NCBI GenBank assembly: GCA_009760855.2
Contig: WPIO01000032.1
Coordinates: forward strand, 4,048,001 to 4,112,000
DNA: 64,000 nucleotides
Origin: Cristatella mucedo
Lineage: Eukaryota > Bryozoa > Phylactolaemata > Cristatellidae
Direction: 5' to 3'
Made by a program: the position numbers and the translations under genes. Within the stretch, counting starts at the first letter, position 1. Each line of letters begins with the position of its first letter. The notes under the pieces are model-generated. The model was not told the DNA's origin and ran no database searches. It worked only from the letters and a program-made list of their open reading frames with translations. Positions 9,022 to 22,913 of the stretch are shown here, piece after piece.

Positions 9022-12000
9022 CAATGTTGCTATTTTTTATTGAATACAAAGTCGACGAAAGAAAGAGCATAGCAGTTTAGAATTTTCAGTGCTTGGCCCG
9101 GCCTAACAGCCCAAGACCAAAATCCAGAATGCGATCCTTAACCATGTGCGATTCCATGCTCTTAGGCTAAGCCGGTGAAGACCCTGAATTTAATACGATA
9201 GACAAAATACGATAGCAAAATAAAAGATGGCATATGATGGGTCATTTCGGGAAGATACTTGCTTGTAGGTGTGCGACCCAAAACAATACGATAGGCCCTT
9301 TCTTGCAAGTGAATATGGCCAAAATTTAGGATGTCGCTATTGCAATTAGCAAACAAATTATTTCAAAATAGTTTCAGAGAATTCATAAAAAAATCTGTAC
9401 CATTTTGTTATGCATCAAAATGCCAAGGCCAATAATAACTTACCAATATAATTTGAGTAGTTTAAGGTTAATTTCAGACAAGGACGTTTCCCAAAAGTAT
9501 TCTAAAACTTAGGACGTATTAAGTTATGAACCAAAAATCAATATTTAACTATCGAGCACATGTATACAGAGCCTAGGAAAATAAATCTATTTCCAGACAT
9601 TCATTATGATCTGGAAAATTCAAATTAACTGATTAGCGATAATAAAACCTGCATTATTAAGCACATGCAGCACTGTCTGGAAAAGAACGGATATGCTGTC
9701 TCTGAGAAACAGGTATTCGCTATTTATCTTCGAGTGTAATTTTGTCAAGTTAAAGGGTGCCGCGATATCAGTCTGAAACACTTTACAAACTTTACCTGCG
9801 CAGTAAATAATGGAGGCTGAGGCATGAGCTGCAAAGAACTTATTTGAGGTCGTTACAGTCAAAGCTAAACTACGCGAGTGGGAGGAGCTGGTGGTGCAAG
9901 AGGAGGCATATGGGGGGGGGGGATCGCACAGAGATTAAGGTATGGTGCCCCGCTTGAAAAGGAGCTTCATGAGCACCAAGTTCGAGAACAGATGCTCTCA
10001 AGGCCGTTCTGCATTATTAAAAGTACTAGTTTATTTGCAACCACGTCTAAAGGTTACACGTACATTTGAGGTTGTCGAGCAATGCATTAGCGAACTGGTC
10101 GCGAGAAAATTATCACCCACTTGTCCGTACTAAGATAATTCGCGAAGATGATACAGTCTTCGGTTGCCAACTGCAGCAGGAATAATGGTCACACTTCATT
10201 GGCATCCAAGTGCAATTACCAGTGAATATTCAGAAAATTGTCAAATAATTAGAGAACAATTGAGTTTTTGCTTAGGGTGAATTTCTAAAGACAAAAATTT
10301 CGGAAATAATTCTATTCGGATTTGATTATTTCGACATAATAAGGAAGCATTTAAAACACTGATTAGACGACAATTTCAAACCGGAAGTAAACCGGAGGCA
10401 ACAAATATCTCCATCTAAAAAGCATTAATAGGTCTCTGAATCATATGTGACTTGTGTCCCAACTTGTTGAGCCTTCGCACATCAAGGTATACCTGTATCT
10501 TCGTGCTTGTTGTGGTACATAATTTTGACTTTCTGACAGCTTTCTTTACAGTGTAGCTGCGTGTCTTGCCGATTTCATAAATTGGTCAATGCTTCTCTGA
10601 TACATGTGAAATTTCAAATGTGAGTTTAGCTCTGCATGTAAGTCACTCAAATATATCATTTATGATTTTTGTTTGATAGCATAGCTATATAAGATCTCAA
10701 GCGTCCTTGAACTTTGTATTATGTAATAATACTCCATGATTGCATGTCATACTTTTCTAAATTTGTTCTAGGTTTTTATAGTATTAAGCAAAGTATCCTA
10801 AATTTTTCAGTGTGTACGCACATTTTTATAGTGTGTAGTATCGAACCTGTTGATTTTATAGATTGCTGGATTTGTACATTCAGCCAGAGACTGATCTGGA
10901 CTCTCCAAGGTAGTTAGTAAGTCGACATCGCAGCCATTGCTTTATCAAAAGATAGTTATTGTTGGCATGATTCCACGGTGATAGATCCATCGGTTCTATT
11001 TATGCGAATTATTGTAAAATCTGGGGATACATTGCGGTATTAGAGGAGATTATTCCCAAAACCTTTCCCATTTTTGGACTATTCACGGTTACAAAATTTA
11101 AGTAGGCAGACAGGCAGTACTCAGAAGAGTCTACGTTCGGTAACTTAACAATTACATTCTGCACATATATGAAATGCTTTACATATAAAGTACATTAGAA
11201 TTATAAGCTCCAGCTAATTTTTTTTAGAACAAAATTTTGTCAGGCTTATGTTGCCAATGGTGTTAGAGAAAATAGGTCTTGTCAATTGCTGGTTTTCTGA
11301 ATGAAGGCGTTAGAGAACGAGCATCATCGGACCGAATATTCTAGTGAGTAAATCAAGGCAAATACAATTCTTTAGAAATTTTCACAGAAACGCTTCTTCA
11401 TTGGTAAGAAAAATAATTTATTCATTGTCAGATTATTTCTATTATTATTTATAATTGAAATGCACTTGTGCAGAGCTGATTACCGAGTCAACTTCGGATA
11501 TAGTCGAACAGTCGATAGCATGCAAGAAGTGTGTACATAAAAAATGTTCGGCAAAGTTCGGTCATCGCCTTCAATTGTTATGGTTATTGCATTTCCTCCT
11601 CGCAGTTCCCTGCATACCATCACATGCTGAAAAAGAAGAAGAATAAGATTATGACACTGTCCACACTGTTGGTCATCTCAGTGAGCGTGAAAAAAAGTGC
11701 CTTATATTTCAGTTAGCGAGGCGGAAGCCGCTTATGGTCAACCTAGCTTGAAAGCGGACGTACCTTTGCACTACCACTTCCGAGTTCAATTCCTTAGAGC
11801 GGAACTACTTTCAGCTCTAGATTTTTCTCTAGCCAGCTGGAGTACTGCAAAACGTAGATCAGAATTAAATGGAGTCGTATTGATATTTTGTACTTCAGTT
11901 CGTGCTCGCCAACACACAATATCCAATGTGGCGAAAGAAAATATCGCGAATGACGAAGTTGCTTTGAGTGGCGAGCTATCTAGACGATTAAACCTAGTAA

Positions 12001-13589
12001 AACGGTGGCGTGCTACATTAGCAAGATGATTAGCGCCAAGACTATTCATAGTCTCTAAATTATAATGAATAGAAACCGGCTATGACAGAATCTGCTGCTA
12101 AGCTTCATAAAGAGGCCATCGCATGTTTTAGTCAGTCAGCTATGCTCTTGGGGCTTCGAAGTGATTTGTACGTCATGGCTGGCGCAGGGCAGCTGTAGCC
12201 CTACGTGGCTGTCGAATTGACTGCTCAACGTTAACGAAATGAACGTAAGTCGCAGTAATATATTGGCGCTCTTTATTATTGCTCTGATACCGTGGTCGTT
12301 CAACTGCGTGTATCAAGGTAGCGACGATGTGCGACTCCCTAGCCTGCTCTGAGGCATCGAACTTCACCGCCATTTGCGTCAGTCGCGAGTCTGCAAAGAT
12401 TAGCATCGCTACGAGCACCACTATGCTTGAGGCCTAAGGGCTTTAGTGGAGAATCCGCTGCTGCAGCGCTTGCTTTCAGCATTTGGTATCGGAAGGGTTG
12501 ATAGTTTATTGTTGAGAACCCTTGGCAGTCATCCTGTGCTGGTTCTATTGCTGTGATTTCTGAGTAAAGATTGTACCACCTGTTTACCTGTATGTTTATA
12601 AAGCATTTTATTGTTCCAGAAATTGAGTTTTTAAGAGGTGAATTGGCTGCTTTATCAGCCAAAATTAGACATTTAGGAAAGTCCAATGCTACAATTTGGC
12701 GAATTACGTAGCAGTGCTTAAAACACTTGAGCTAAATGCAGATCCACGATATGTTTAATTTGAGCTAATTGCGGAAAGGTCCTTTCGCTTAATAGTTCCA
12801 GGGATAACATGCACAGCAAATAAGCATATGGCTGAACCACGGAGTATAATTACAATGAGCACAATTCCAAGGGTGCAGATACATGGTATTTAAAGCAAAA
12901 GTTTGCGGCAGTGTTTTCGGAATCTATTGTTGAGGAGAGCTTGCAGTCTAATGCGAGTAATGCTGAGATTACTAAGAAGCAAGAACTGAAGTATGCTAAC
13001 TGACTGCAGCAGGAATCGACCCACTGCGGTAAATGTAGATGGCATCGCGGCGGTCAGGTGACCCGTTGACGGTTAGGTGACCATTTGGGCAGGCCATGGC
13101 TGAAGCTCAGCGTGGTTTAATCGGAAAACCCGATATACGAACAGGTGTCTGGTACCGTAGCCTCGACTGAAGATGTGCGGAACAAAGTCCTTGGCGTTCC
13201 TGTGCCGGTCGTAGCCAATGTGGAGCCTGCGACTGTAGCAACGAGCTTCGAGTCTTCTACTATGCACACTGCTGATGTGATGAACTACTTCTCAGCTGCT
13301 TGACAGGCTCCTCAACTAATCTCCGGTCGTTAGAGAACTTGCAAAGTCCGTCTCATGTAATAAACAGCCCGTTGTGTTTTCGGCGGCGCTGAGAGGTGTC
13401 CTCTGGCTAGTGCTGGATATGTTTAGCCCTCTGTTGCCGTAGTTCTAGCAGCCGATTGAGGCTGCAGCTTCACCGGTGAAGCTTTGTCGGCCAGAACGCA
13501 GCGTTACGGTTGCTTTATTTAAGGCCTAATGGCTTTAGCGAACTAGCTGCTACAGCTCGTTTACAACAGCTAATAATAATAATAAAAAT
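9022..13589. other. Long AT-rich intergenic block, no gene recognised
   Basis: Only short open frames without domains. Minor items are a run of 10 or more G at about 9910-9920, and two similar short blocks AGGCCTAAnGGCTTTAG at about 12431 and 13523, followed by a CTGCTnCAGC-type segment, which suggests two remnants of one unidentified repeat. I see no RNA gene and no complete transposon. Confidence 0.45.
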
Positions 13590-13745
13590 AATATAATTTC
13601 TTTTGCAGCGTCCTAAGAGAGCGGATTCTCTGTGCAGGTGCTTCTCATGTGCCACAAGGCTCGAATCCACGACCTCAGTCGTCTAAGTCAAGCAGCACCT
13701 TGACCTCGGTGGTACATGCGAGCACCCTAACCCCCCCCCCAGGCA
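13590..13745 (-). mobile_element. SINE1 copy (tRNA-derived, LINE-A-type tail), diverged
   Basis: Read on the minus strand: an A-box-like segment, GAGGTCGTGGATTCGAGCC (B box close to GGTTCGANNCC), a GAAGCACCTG-type block and a tail resembling AGAGATTAAGTTCTCT, with an AT-rich end near 13575. Several substitutions relative to 46649-46808, so it is an old copy. Confidence 0.65.
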
Positions 13746-16415
13746 AACCACGGCGCCTCTAGGGTTAAAAGAGACTTCTGTATGAGCTAGTTGTTTATTT
13801 ATTTATTTAAATGTCTACATAGCTACATACAGCCCTCGAATGTGGCCCTAAGCACACGACACGTACGTCTCCTAACTGAGCAAGATTTATAATAATAAAA
13901 ATAATAATATTTTTGTACGGCTTCCTCTTAGAACTGAATCTCTTGCTAGCCACTTTGCAGATGATGTAATGGATGCACAATCAAATGGATTGTTAAAGAC
14001 TCGTGAGTTATAGAAGCATTACGAACCGGATATGTCGTAGTTTATGATTTAAATGTATAAATCAACATTGGAATTTATGGTTAGCCAGTAGCATGCTAGT
14101 CAGTAGCTACTAGTGCTGCGCACAAGTAGCCCTTCGTGGCTGGGCAAAATATGCATCTGCATCTGAGGACTTCTTCTTCTTCGAGGCGAAGGCGTTCTCG
14201 ATTGCTATCGTATTCTGCTCTCGTCGACAAACGTGCATGCATCAGCGCGGCTTCTATGACTCGTTAGCTGCGCTTCGTGACGCTAGCTCCACCAACATCG
14301 TCGCGCGTTTTTCGAAGTCTAGCGCCATTAAGTGCGCTGTGTCCACGGTGAAGGACCTCGGTTCAGAAGCATCTACCGGGTGTTTGTAAGGCTAGTCCTG
14401 AGAGTTCCACGCGACTAAAGCAACCGCGAACATGCCCCGAGAACTCGATAGGCGCTCATGAGAACGAGGCCAGCCGCTACGCTACGGTCGCTGCCGAATG
14501 AGTGGCCTCGTCAGGGTCACCGCTGCGGCATCTTTCGAGCTTCGGGTCAATGTATAGGCCCTTGATTTGGGCGACTGTCCTTTGCAGTCTGCTTAGGGCC
14601 GGGCGCTGCAATGTATATTTATGGCTTCATCCTTTGATGAGAATGAAGAGCATATAAGGGTCAAGGCTGCAGGATCGTAAGAGAGACCAATAACCTGGCC
14701 GCTCGGAGTTCGCGAGGCCTTAATTGGGCTGGCCGCTGGCGCTGCTGAAGCGATCGCGAATGTATGATGGCGTTATGAACACGCCTTCGCTGGTCGGCTC
14801 CGAAGTCTTGGCGGCGGCGTCTGTCGACCGCGGCGGCGTCGAGCACTCCGTCACGTCGCACATGGCTATAACGAAACTGCGCGAGAGTTCGCCAGGCAGG
14901 TGGAGGGCCGGGCATATGAGGCCTGCCTATAAAGGGCAAGGTTAGCTCTGTGCAGCTACCTGGCCATGGACATGTTCGCGACTCTTAGCCATTTCCAAGC
15001 AAGACGGGTCTCGGCCCGTCGTTTCGGGCAAGGCGGTTCGTCCGCCGAGCGCGCGCACGCATTCACAGACGGTCGACATGTGGCGCCGCAGCCGTGAGTC
15101 GGTCGTACTCCGAAACGGATACCGGCTGTCGCCGGCGCGTCGCGGAAGCTGAGACCGCGTGCCACGTGCTCAGCCTCGGAAGGGCTGACATTACTGGCGA
15201 TAGCGGCCCGACGCGACTCTTCCGGCTACCATTGCCTGTCAGCCGTGGCCTCTCGGCAGGCCTCGCAAAGCCGCTTGCCGGCGGCACTCCGACACTCAAG
15301 CCGGACTTGACGATCGACACCAAGTTCCGAAGCGCTCGTCGCCAACGTTGCGGCACCGTTCGACGGAAGCGCGGATGCCCCGGATGTGGCGGCGGCCCGG
15401 ATCCGGGTCGAAATGCTTGCCACCAGAGCCCGGTCGCTTCTGAATGCCAGCTGCCGGTCGGCGGTGGCGAGGCTCTTTGTGGTCGGTGCTCACTGCAGCA
15501 CGCGGCCCGACAGTCAAAGCCGGGTCAAACACTGAGAGCTGCTCGCTTCCTACCCACTTCTGTCCTACTTCGGCCTTCCTACTTGTAGGAAGTTTACGCG
15601 GTCGGTCTTTCTCGACGTCTTCTTGCTGCTCACTGGTTGCTCACTCATTCCGTCCTCCGCCAGAGTCCGGGAAAATTGCCTTTGCTAGCAAAGTATGACG
15701 CGTGGCCATGCGCGATGCACCTCCGAGTGAATTTTAACCCTTCACGAGCGCCCCGTCACCAGCCGCCTCACTGTCCGATTCTTGCATGGATGGCTCGTAG
15801 TTTCCAACTGACTCACACGGACTCTTGCGGACCGCGACGATGATTTCTCCAGTCGAGTCGACCGCTGTGCTTTTCGAAGCAACGAAGAAGGCGCGCCCTT
15901 GACGGCGCCTACGATTGGTCATTTGCTAAATCTTGCCTGAGTCTTGGCCAAGAAGTAGAACTGCGGTTCGCTGCGGAGTCTTCGTCTTTCCTTAGTCTTG
16001 AAACACCCCCAGTATTAGTGACGCATACAACGGAGAAGCAGAAGTAGGGCAGAAGTTAGGTAGAAAGCAAGACTCGCCGCGTAAACCTGGCTTAGGCTTA
16101 GGCCTGGTGGACCTCGGCATCCCGCGCGCGTGGAGCGAACGGCGCTGCTGTGGCGATGCGTCTCCGACGCCACATCGGGCTCGGAAGCGTCCCAGTGTGG
16201 CGAGTCCAGTTCACAAACCTGTAGTCGCGGGTAATGCGAGCCGCGCCGGGAGGACAGGTAACTACCGGCCAATGTGTAAATACCTCTTCTAAATTTTTAA
16301 CAAATCAGTCCTGTGCGGCCTCCGCGGAAGCGTTCCTTCTGCCAGAGCGTTCTGGCGGGCGTTTCGCGCTGCAGTCGTCGCGCCGTGGCATGGCTCTCCG
16401 TCGATCGCCTCGCGA
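13746..16415. other. AT-rich to CpG-rich transition, no gene recognised
   Basis: From about 14.2 kb the base composition becomes CpG-rich. Many overlapping open frames appear on both strands, as expected when stop codons are rare in GC-rich DNA; none has a recognisable domain. A promoter or an uncharacterised exon could lie here but I cannot support one. Confidence 0.4.
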
Positions 16416-16430
16416 CCCCCCCCCCCCCCC
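16416..16430. repeat. Poly-C run of 15
   Basis: Fifteen consecutive C residues within GC-rich DNA. Length may be unstable or a sequencing-length artefact. Confidence 0.9.
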
Positions 16431-16699
16431 GCGGCAGCGTGAGAGCCTCGACTCGGAAGCCACGGGCGCGAGCTGGACTTCAAGCGAGCTGCAACTTATA
16501 GTACGACGGTGCCATCGTCTTCTCGAGCTTAGGGGCTGCGCGTCGAGCTTTCAGCCGCCCGCCGAGCGCTCGCCGTTCACCCGACGCGAGTGCATTGGCC
16601 TTGACCACGTGCTCGAGCTCAGCGGAGGACCCGAGTCGGCAAGTGGAAGTGACCTCGACCTGCTCGCGACGAAAGCGAAAGCTCAAAGCTCAAAGTACT

Positions 16700-16740
16700 T
16701 CCGAGGCGAGGTGGTGGAGGTGGTGGTGGTGGTGGATGGT
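16700..16740. repeat. (GGT)n-like trinucleotide tract
   Basis: GGTGGTGGAGGTGGTGG-type repeats over about 35 bp. Confidence 0.85.
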
Positions 16741-17159
16741 GGTCATGCACGGCACGCCTGCTCAGCTTTTTCGAGGAAACCTCTCTAATATCGACATCGG
16801 CAGGTGCTTGCCGAGTCGGATCAATCTAGTACGGGGGCCCACGGTCTCGCCGCTGCCAGCGAGTGCTTCAGGACGCGTCGAGGGCGGCAGCAGACGACGC
16901 GCCGATCGGCGGCGAAGCGAGCGTGCATCGCGAGCGAAAGGTCGCCGCCGACGGGCTGCGCTGGGCACCGGCGACCGCCGCCGCCGCGCATATTTTTTTC
17001 GGCGGAGGTGGGCGATTCGCCAAGCGGCTCGACGAGACGGAATGTGCGCCGCCTCTCGTCACTGCACAGTGACTGTGAGCGGCGGTGAGCGCGCTGCCTC
17101 GGGTCGGCTGCGTATTATTTTTAGGCGAACCGAGTCTTTCGTGACGTTCATGCGATGCA

Positions 17160-17235
17160 CAACGCCGTTTTCTCTCTGTCTTTGTCTCTGTTCGTTTCTC
17201 CGTCTCTCCCCATTTCTCTCTATCCCTCTCTCTCT

Positions 17236-17320
<85 letters not shown>

Positions 17321-17400
17321 CACAGTCTCTGTCTCTGTATCTCTCTCTCGCTCTCTCTGTATTTCACTGTCTACGTCTCTCTATCTCTCTCTCTCTCTCC
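17160..17400. repeat. (CT)n microsatellite block with interruptions
   Basis: A core of about 75 bp pure CT (about 17240-17313), flanked by CT-rich imperfect repeats on both sides. It yields long Ser-Leu or Arg-Glu frames that are not genes. Confidence 0.95.
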
Positions 17401-18021
17401 AATATTTCTCAACCGAACCAAGTTGTCACTCGCCGATTGTCGCAGTAACCAGCTGCCCTCTTGCGGTTGCTGAATAATTGGTTCTTACCTGTCGACGCCG
17501 TCGGCTAGCTCCGCGCCCACGGCTCCGCGCCACGGCGCTGCGAGCCTTTAATTGTCCGCATCCGTCGCTAAGTGGGCGTAGGCGAGATTGTGGCCAGCCT
17601 TAGAGTGGCAGCCAGCACCGTTCGGAGGTCGCCGCTACGAGGCCGCGTCGTGGGACTCGAGGACTGGAGGTCACGCGTAGCGTGGGACTGCATCAGTAGC
17701 ATGCTCGACAGCTCGAGGCCGAGGCCTTCCGCTCTTTCCGCTGCATGGAGGAGGCAGCGTTTACCTGAGAGCGAGGCTTGCTCACCTCAGCTGGCGTAGC
17801 AATAACGAAGTTTAATGCGCCTGACCGGGGGATAATAAAAAGCAGAATTACGTTGTGCACGTCTCTCTCGCTGGGATCTGATAACTCAACGAGCAAGCGC
17901 TCGCTCTGGCTTCGCGATATGGCAGGACAGCGAGCGGTTGGTCAAGTGTGAGAGACGTGCGCGAGTGCGAGCGTTGGGCATACGGAGAGCGATTAATTGA
18001 ATGAGCGAGGTCAGGAGTACA
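17401..18021. other. GC-rich stretch, nothing recognised
   Basis: No domain-bearing frame or RNA gene identified. Confidence 0.4.
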
Positions 18022-18047
18022 TGAGCGAGCGAGCGAGCGAGCGAGCG

Positions 18048-18136
<89 letters not shown>

Positions 18137-18140
18137 GAGA
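18022..18140. repeat. (GAGC)n followed by (GA)n microsatellite
   Basis: About seven GAGC/GCGA tetranucleotides run directly into about 85 bp of GA. The compound structure suggests that GA grew out of the GAGC array or the reverse. Confidence 0.95.
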
Positions 18141-18689
18141 TCGCCAGTATCTTAAGGCGTGAGCGATAACTGCCAATTCGACAACTCGCGATGAGATATT
18201 CCTAGACTCGCTGCCGTACAGTCATAATTGACATTAAGGACGGAAACTCAATATAAATGCCAAGTTCTCTGTGCGGTGCTGAGACTGTATCTAGCCTCCG
18301 TAGCAGGTCAATACAAAGTCAAGCAGTTGATGAAGGGGTGAAAATCTGGTTTTCTGCTGAGCAACTGCATCTAGGTGGTCGTTGCTGCGAATGTTCAGCA
18401 TTATAAGATACTAGATTGCTTCGTTAACTTACATACCGATGTGCCATAAATTGTAAATCGTTGGATCGTAATTTTTGGTGGCCTCCTTTTTCCTCTGACT
18501 AGTGCATCCTCTAGCGAGTGCATTTGGATTCACTTGGTAGCCTGCTAGCCCACCTGGAGACCCGTCTGCAGGCCAGGGCAAGTCTGCAGACAGCCCACAC
18601 ATAAACCTAACACGCTATGCCGTTGTAAGGTATTTTCACCTTTCACCTTACTACCGTGTCAGGATTGTGGCGAAATTAAGAAACGAGTT
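18141..18689. other. Unassigned stretch
   Basis: No gene or repeat shared with the rest of the window was identified. Confidence 0.4.
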
Positions 18690-18778
18690 AGAGAAAGAAA
18701 TACGTAGATAGATAAATACATAGACAGATGAAAAATTGATAGATAGATAGAGGGATAGATAGATTTATGGATGGATGC
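18690..18778. repeat. Imperfect (GATA)n / (GATG)n tract
   Basis: GATAGATA, GACAGATG and GGATGGATGC units over about 90 bp. Confidence 0.8.
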
Positions 18779-21680
18779 ATGGCTAAAATGAACAGGCTGG
18801 CTTCCTTGGTCAAGGTCAAGGTTTGATCCACCTACGGCACAATCTTGAGTGCGCCTTCCAGGAAGTCCTCCAAAATACACGGCGCCGAGAAGCGAAAAAG
18901 CCAACTAAGGGAAACAAGCTTGTTCAGTTTAAAACAGGTAGCAAATTTAGGGGCTACATTTATACCCTGAAATGAGCTTGAATGATTAGTGAAATGCGGA
19001 TTGTGGCAGAAGCATAGAGCTCTTCTAAGCTTGGATTGGGGTATAGATCCTGCATGAGCTTACTCATTAGTTAACTTGGTAACTATGTATTTTAACTTGT
19101 CTCTTTTACGACCGACGCATCGCGTTCGTCAGATCGATGCAATCCTTCCACATTGTTTGCTATGTCCCAGTAGGACATTGAAAGACTGCAAGGTGGACAG
19201 GTCCTCAGGGTACATTCTTGAGGCTGAATGTGATCGCGTGATATTCACTCGCGCCGATCTCAGCTAGAATATGCTCAATGCATGTTCAATACATTTTGCC
19301 AATAGAATACTGCCAAAAATAGAGTATTGTTCAGACTCGTAAACATGGAGCACTTAAAAAACCATCAAAGGATGTTTGAAACGCCTTGAGCTAAGTTTCC
19401 TTAAGTACCCGTATCTCCGCTGTAAGACTTCGCTGCTTCGAACGATCCGATTGAGAAAAGCGAATGAAAGTTACGAAATAAATAGAAATAGCTATGAGTA
19501 CTGTCAATGCATGGTAAAAGTAACATATTCAAGAGCAGGCATGGAGCAAACGTCTCACTGCGCTGAGGCCTGCTGCGCGCCTTCTTTCCGCGATAAGACG
19601 CAGAAGCCAAAGCGAGGCAGATATGCGCAACTTACGAAGTGAGGAAGAGAGCACAGCTTAGCGAATACGTAAAAGGGATGGTAAAAACGTGTGGACATGT
19701 TTTTTTTCCAGATTTTCATTAAGTTTCTTGTGTACAAGCTACCGGCTTGACCACAGGAGCTGATCTCGAATTAAGTTCACGGGTGGATAGTAGGCCCGCA
19801 GAGCGAAGTATCAATCGTTCAGTGGCAGCGACTTGGGCAGATAAACCAGCAATTTCTTGATTATTTCACGAATGGTGCGACTTTTTCCACCCGGCAGTCA
19901 ACAATGGAGTAGTGGGCGCGGTTCATCTAGTGGCTAAACGCAGCCGACGTAATAATTCCGTCTCATTACCGCAATGAACTTAGAATAAACATATATACTC
20001 GGGCGTTAAATTTGGGATGCAGCTTGGGCGCGTTGCGGGCCATTTAAGGCTAGGTTCTCCAGCCTTGTTTTGAGAGCAGGGTAGTAGTAGGAGGTTGAGA
20101 CACGTCCAAGTACAATGGAAGTTGCGCGATTGCCTCTCAGCAGTGGCGAGTTTGTCTGCTCTCAGTCCCATGCGGGTGGTCTTCGGTAGCTGTACTTTCA
20201 AACGGCCATCCCAATATTGCTTTCAATTTGATGCCTGCTGGGGCGAAGGTAGCACTTACTTCTATGCAATTCCGCCTAGGAGGCGAACTTCTCTCATTTT
20301 CCAGACACATATTTGTTTATTTTTGAAGGTTTTCGGCCCTTGTAGAATTTCAAAAATAACAATGGTTCCTATAGTAATTAATTGTTTCAAAAGACTCATT
20401 AGGGCTTTCTTTCAGGTGTCTTATTTTTTTCATGTACTACAATCTACATTTAGGAGTTTATTCATGCAAAAAACGACGTTTATTCAAATTCAATCGTGTC
20501 ATCTTCTCGAGTGTCGTTATAAATATCCGAATCCCGAATTATGGCCTGTACTTCTTACGAATCCATCTCATTAAAACCATTATCCCCGATAACTCGTGAC
20601 CGGCAATAGAGTTCTTCAGAAATGAGCATTTTTGTCCATATAGCTCGCACGCAGCTCAATTGCTGCACAGCTGTCGGCGATTTTATCTCGTGAACTCTTT
20701 ACTCAAGTTACGACCTATTGCAGGCTAGGCTTCACAATATTTCCGCGCTGATTTCTGTCCATTATATTTTCAATATAGTTAACGATTTCAATGCGCAAAT
20801 GGTACCTGCGAATGGCTTGTTTATTGCAATAGAATCCTCCCCTCCTTGATTTGGGCTTATTTTTGAAGTAGGGCATATATTACGAGCGTTCTGAAATATC
20901 ACGCTAGGGCTCATATTTTTTTTAGAAAATACTGTAGCTGTCCACGTTTCGATGGTCAGGCCGAGCCGAGTGAGGGTCGGTCGACTACGACAGCAGATGT
21001 CAGATGGAAGCCATGGCGGCTTTGGCATCAGTCGTAAATTGAGCATCGCCAGCCTGCTTGAAATCGCGATTGGGCACCGCTAGGACGTCGCTTCAGCCCT
21101 TTGGGATATAGCGAGCGCCAAGAGCGGCCGTCCAGTACGCCCTCACTGGTGGCCAGTTGAGCGTCCTACAGCGAGGCCACGGGGCTCTGGTGGTTCTGCT
21201 CGCGATGCAACACTAGAACTCAGGTGCGTGCGTGGACAAGCAGAAAGAGGGGCGAGAGATGGCAGAACAGAGAGGTAGATAGATTGATCGACATACAGAG
21301 GAAAACATGAGAAACGTCTGTCCGTCGGCTCACACTTTCGGTTCTGCAGCAATTTTTTGCCTCGTCATTATTGTCATTATTATCGTTCAGCTGCCGATGC
21401 TGTTTTCTTTGAGACCTCTGCAGTCTCCCCGGTGCGGCCCGCTTCTCGGAGTTTTGAGCTTTCGCTTTCCGTTTCTTCGCGGCTGCCTGGGTACTAGTTT
21501 TGCACCGCTATGTTCCGCCATTCGCCTCGGCCGGTTTTTCTACGGCGTTCACATCGGGCGACCGGCAGATGCAAAGCGACCGCAGAACGCAATACCCGCG
21601 GTCCGCTTTGGTCGCGTGCCGACACTGCGCTGCTGCAGGATGTGCGTCGGCGGCGAACGGAGAACGTGAGTGCGTTTATG
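18779..21680. other. Intergenic DNA, no gene recognised
   Basis: AT-rich until about 20.9 kb and CpG-rich after that. Open frames such as 20095-20574 (159 codons, plus strand) show no recognisable domain and sit in mixed composition. I cannot support a gene here. Confidence 0.4.
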
Positions 21681-21684
21681 CAGG

Positions 21685-21742
21685 CTTCACTGCTCTGGGC
21701 TGCTCTGCGCTGCTCTGCGCTGCTCTGCTCTGTGCTTCGCTG
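21685..21742. repeat. 10-bp tandem repeat (GCTGCTCTGC type)
   Basis: Four to five copies of CTGCTCTGCG-like units in a row in GC-rich DNA about 1.2 kb downstream of the receptor stop codon. Confidence 0.85.
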
Positions 21743-22383
21743 AGCTCCCGTCGAGCGCAGCCCTGGGGCGTCACGCGGATTGCATTAAATTTCGGGCCCA
21801 CTTGAGCGTGGGCCGCCAACCGACCCAAGCTCGAGCGACTGCGAGGAGCGGAGCGTCCCGATCGCCGCCGCCGCCGCCGCAGCGGCTAGGGCTGAGAGGA
21901 GCAGCGTACGGGCAGCGGGCGCTATCCGGGCGGCTGACGCACGTGAGCGCACGTACGCAAACAAGCGTGCTCGTAGCACTAGGTGGCAGCCGTCCTTGTT
22001 GTTGAGAGTCGCCTATGAAAGCAACAGCCACGCCGCAGCGGCCGCTCCGAGCGGTCGGCTTTAAACTGCCGGACCTGCAGCGGCGGCGGCGAGCGAGCGA
22101 GCGACTGGGCACTAAACCGATTTGGTCGAGAGTCTGGCGTTTATCGACTGGGGCCGCTGCGCCCGGACTCCGATTAGCTTCAGCTACGCGGCCGGCTCTG
22201 GCCGCGACAGTGCGCCGCCGCGCAAGCTTCCCAACACGACTCGGGCTCGGGAGCGGCGCTCAGATCGTCGTCGTCCACTTCGTCAGATCGCCGCCGCCGC
22301 CGCGACCGATGCGCACGCGCCTTGCCGTTCGACAGCGCGCGAGCGACAGCGAGCGCGAGATCGGAGGCGAGCGCTCGAGCTTC

Positions 22384-22422
22384 GCAGCTCGCCTTCGCCT
22401 CCGCCTCCGCCTCCGCCTCCGC
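22384..22422. repeat. CGCCTC hexanucleotide tract
   Basis: Five to six CGCCTC/CGCCTT units; a (GAGC)n tract follows at 22463-22492. Both generate long charged or repetitive open frames on either strand that I do not regard as genes. Confidence 0.85.
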
Positions 22423-22913
22423 CAGCGCCGTCGTGGGGCGCTCGGGAGCAGTGGGCTCGAGACAGCGAGCGAGCGAGCGAGCGAGCGAGCCGGTCGGCGC
22501 GCAGAGCACGCGCGCGCGCGAGAGCGAATATGCTTCCTGAGACCATCGCATTTCATATTACCGTAAGTGGCTCGCCGCCGCCGATGCCGAAGTGGCTAGC
22601 GGTCGGCGACAGGTGGCGCTCGTGGCTGGACAGCACCAAAGCGAAAGTGGGCGAGCGTTTGACAAGCGCAGCTGCGGCTTGGCCGCGCCTTTCGCGGGAC
22701 TGCGTTTCGTTTCGTTTCTGTTTCGCGGAAGGGGCCTGCCGCTGCTGGCGCGCTGCTGCCGCACTGTTTCGCAAACCTCGCACAGAAGAGCAAACGGTGT
22801 GCGGCTGGGAGTCTCCCGAGCTGGAAGTCTCCCGAGCTTAGGTGCGCGCCCGGATGCGGTACGCACCTGCGCAGAGTCGTCGTGGGCGTCGCTGCCAGCG
22901 CCGCCGTCGACGG

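Noticed and set aside
16595-17473. Long plus-strand frame with Ser-Leu repeats (292 codons), and similar Ser-Leu or Arg-Glu frames at 17886-18176, 38065-38353, 38548-38814, 41527-42166 and 52914-53271
   Set aside because: They are translations of (CT)n or (GA)n arrays; no flanking domain, and open frames occur on several frames at once.
22015-22841. Large Arg/Ala-rich frames on both strands near the receptor 3' side
   Set aside because: They arise from CGCCTC and GAGC repeats in CpG-rich DNA, overlap each other on both strands and have no domain.
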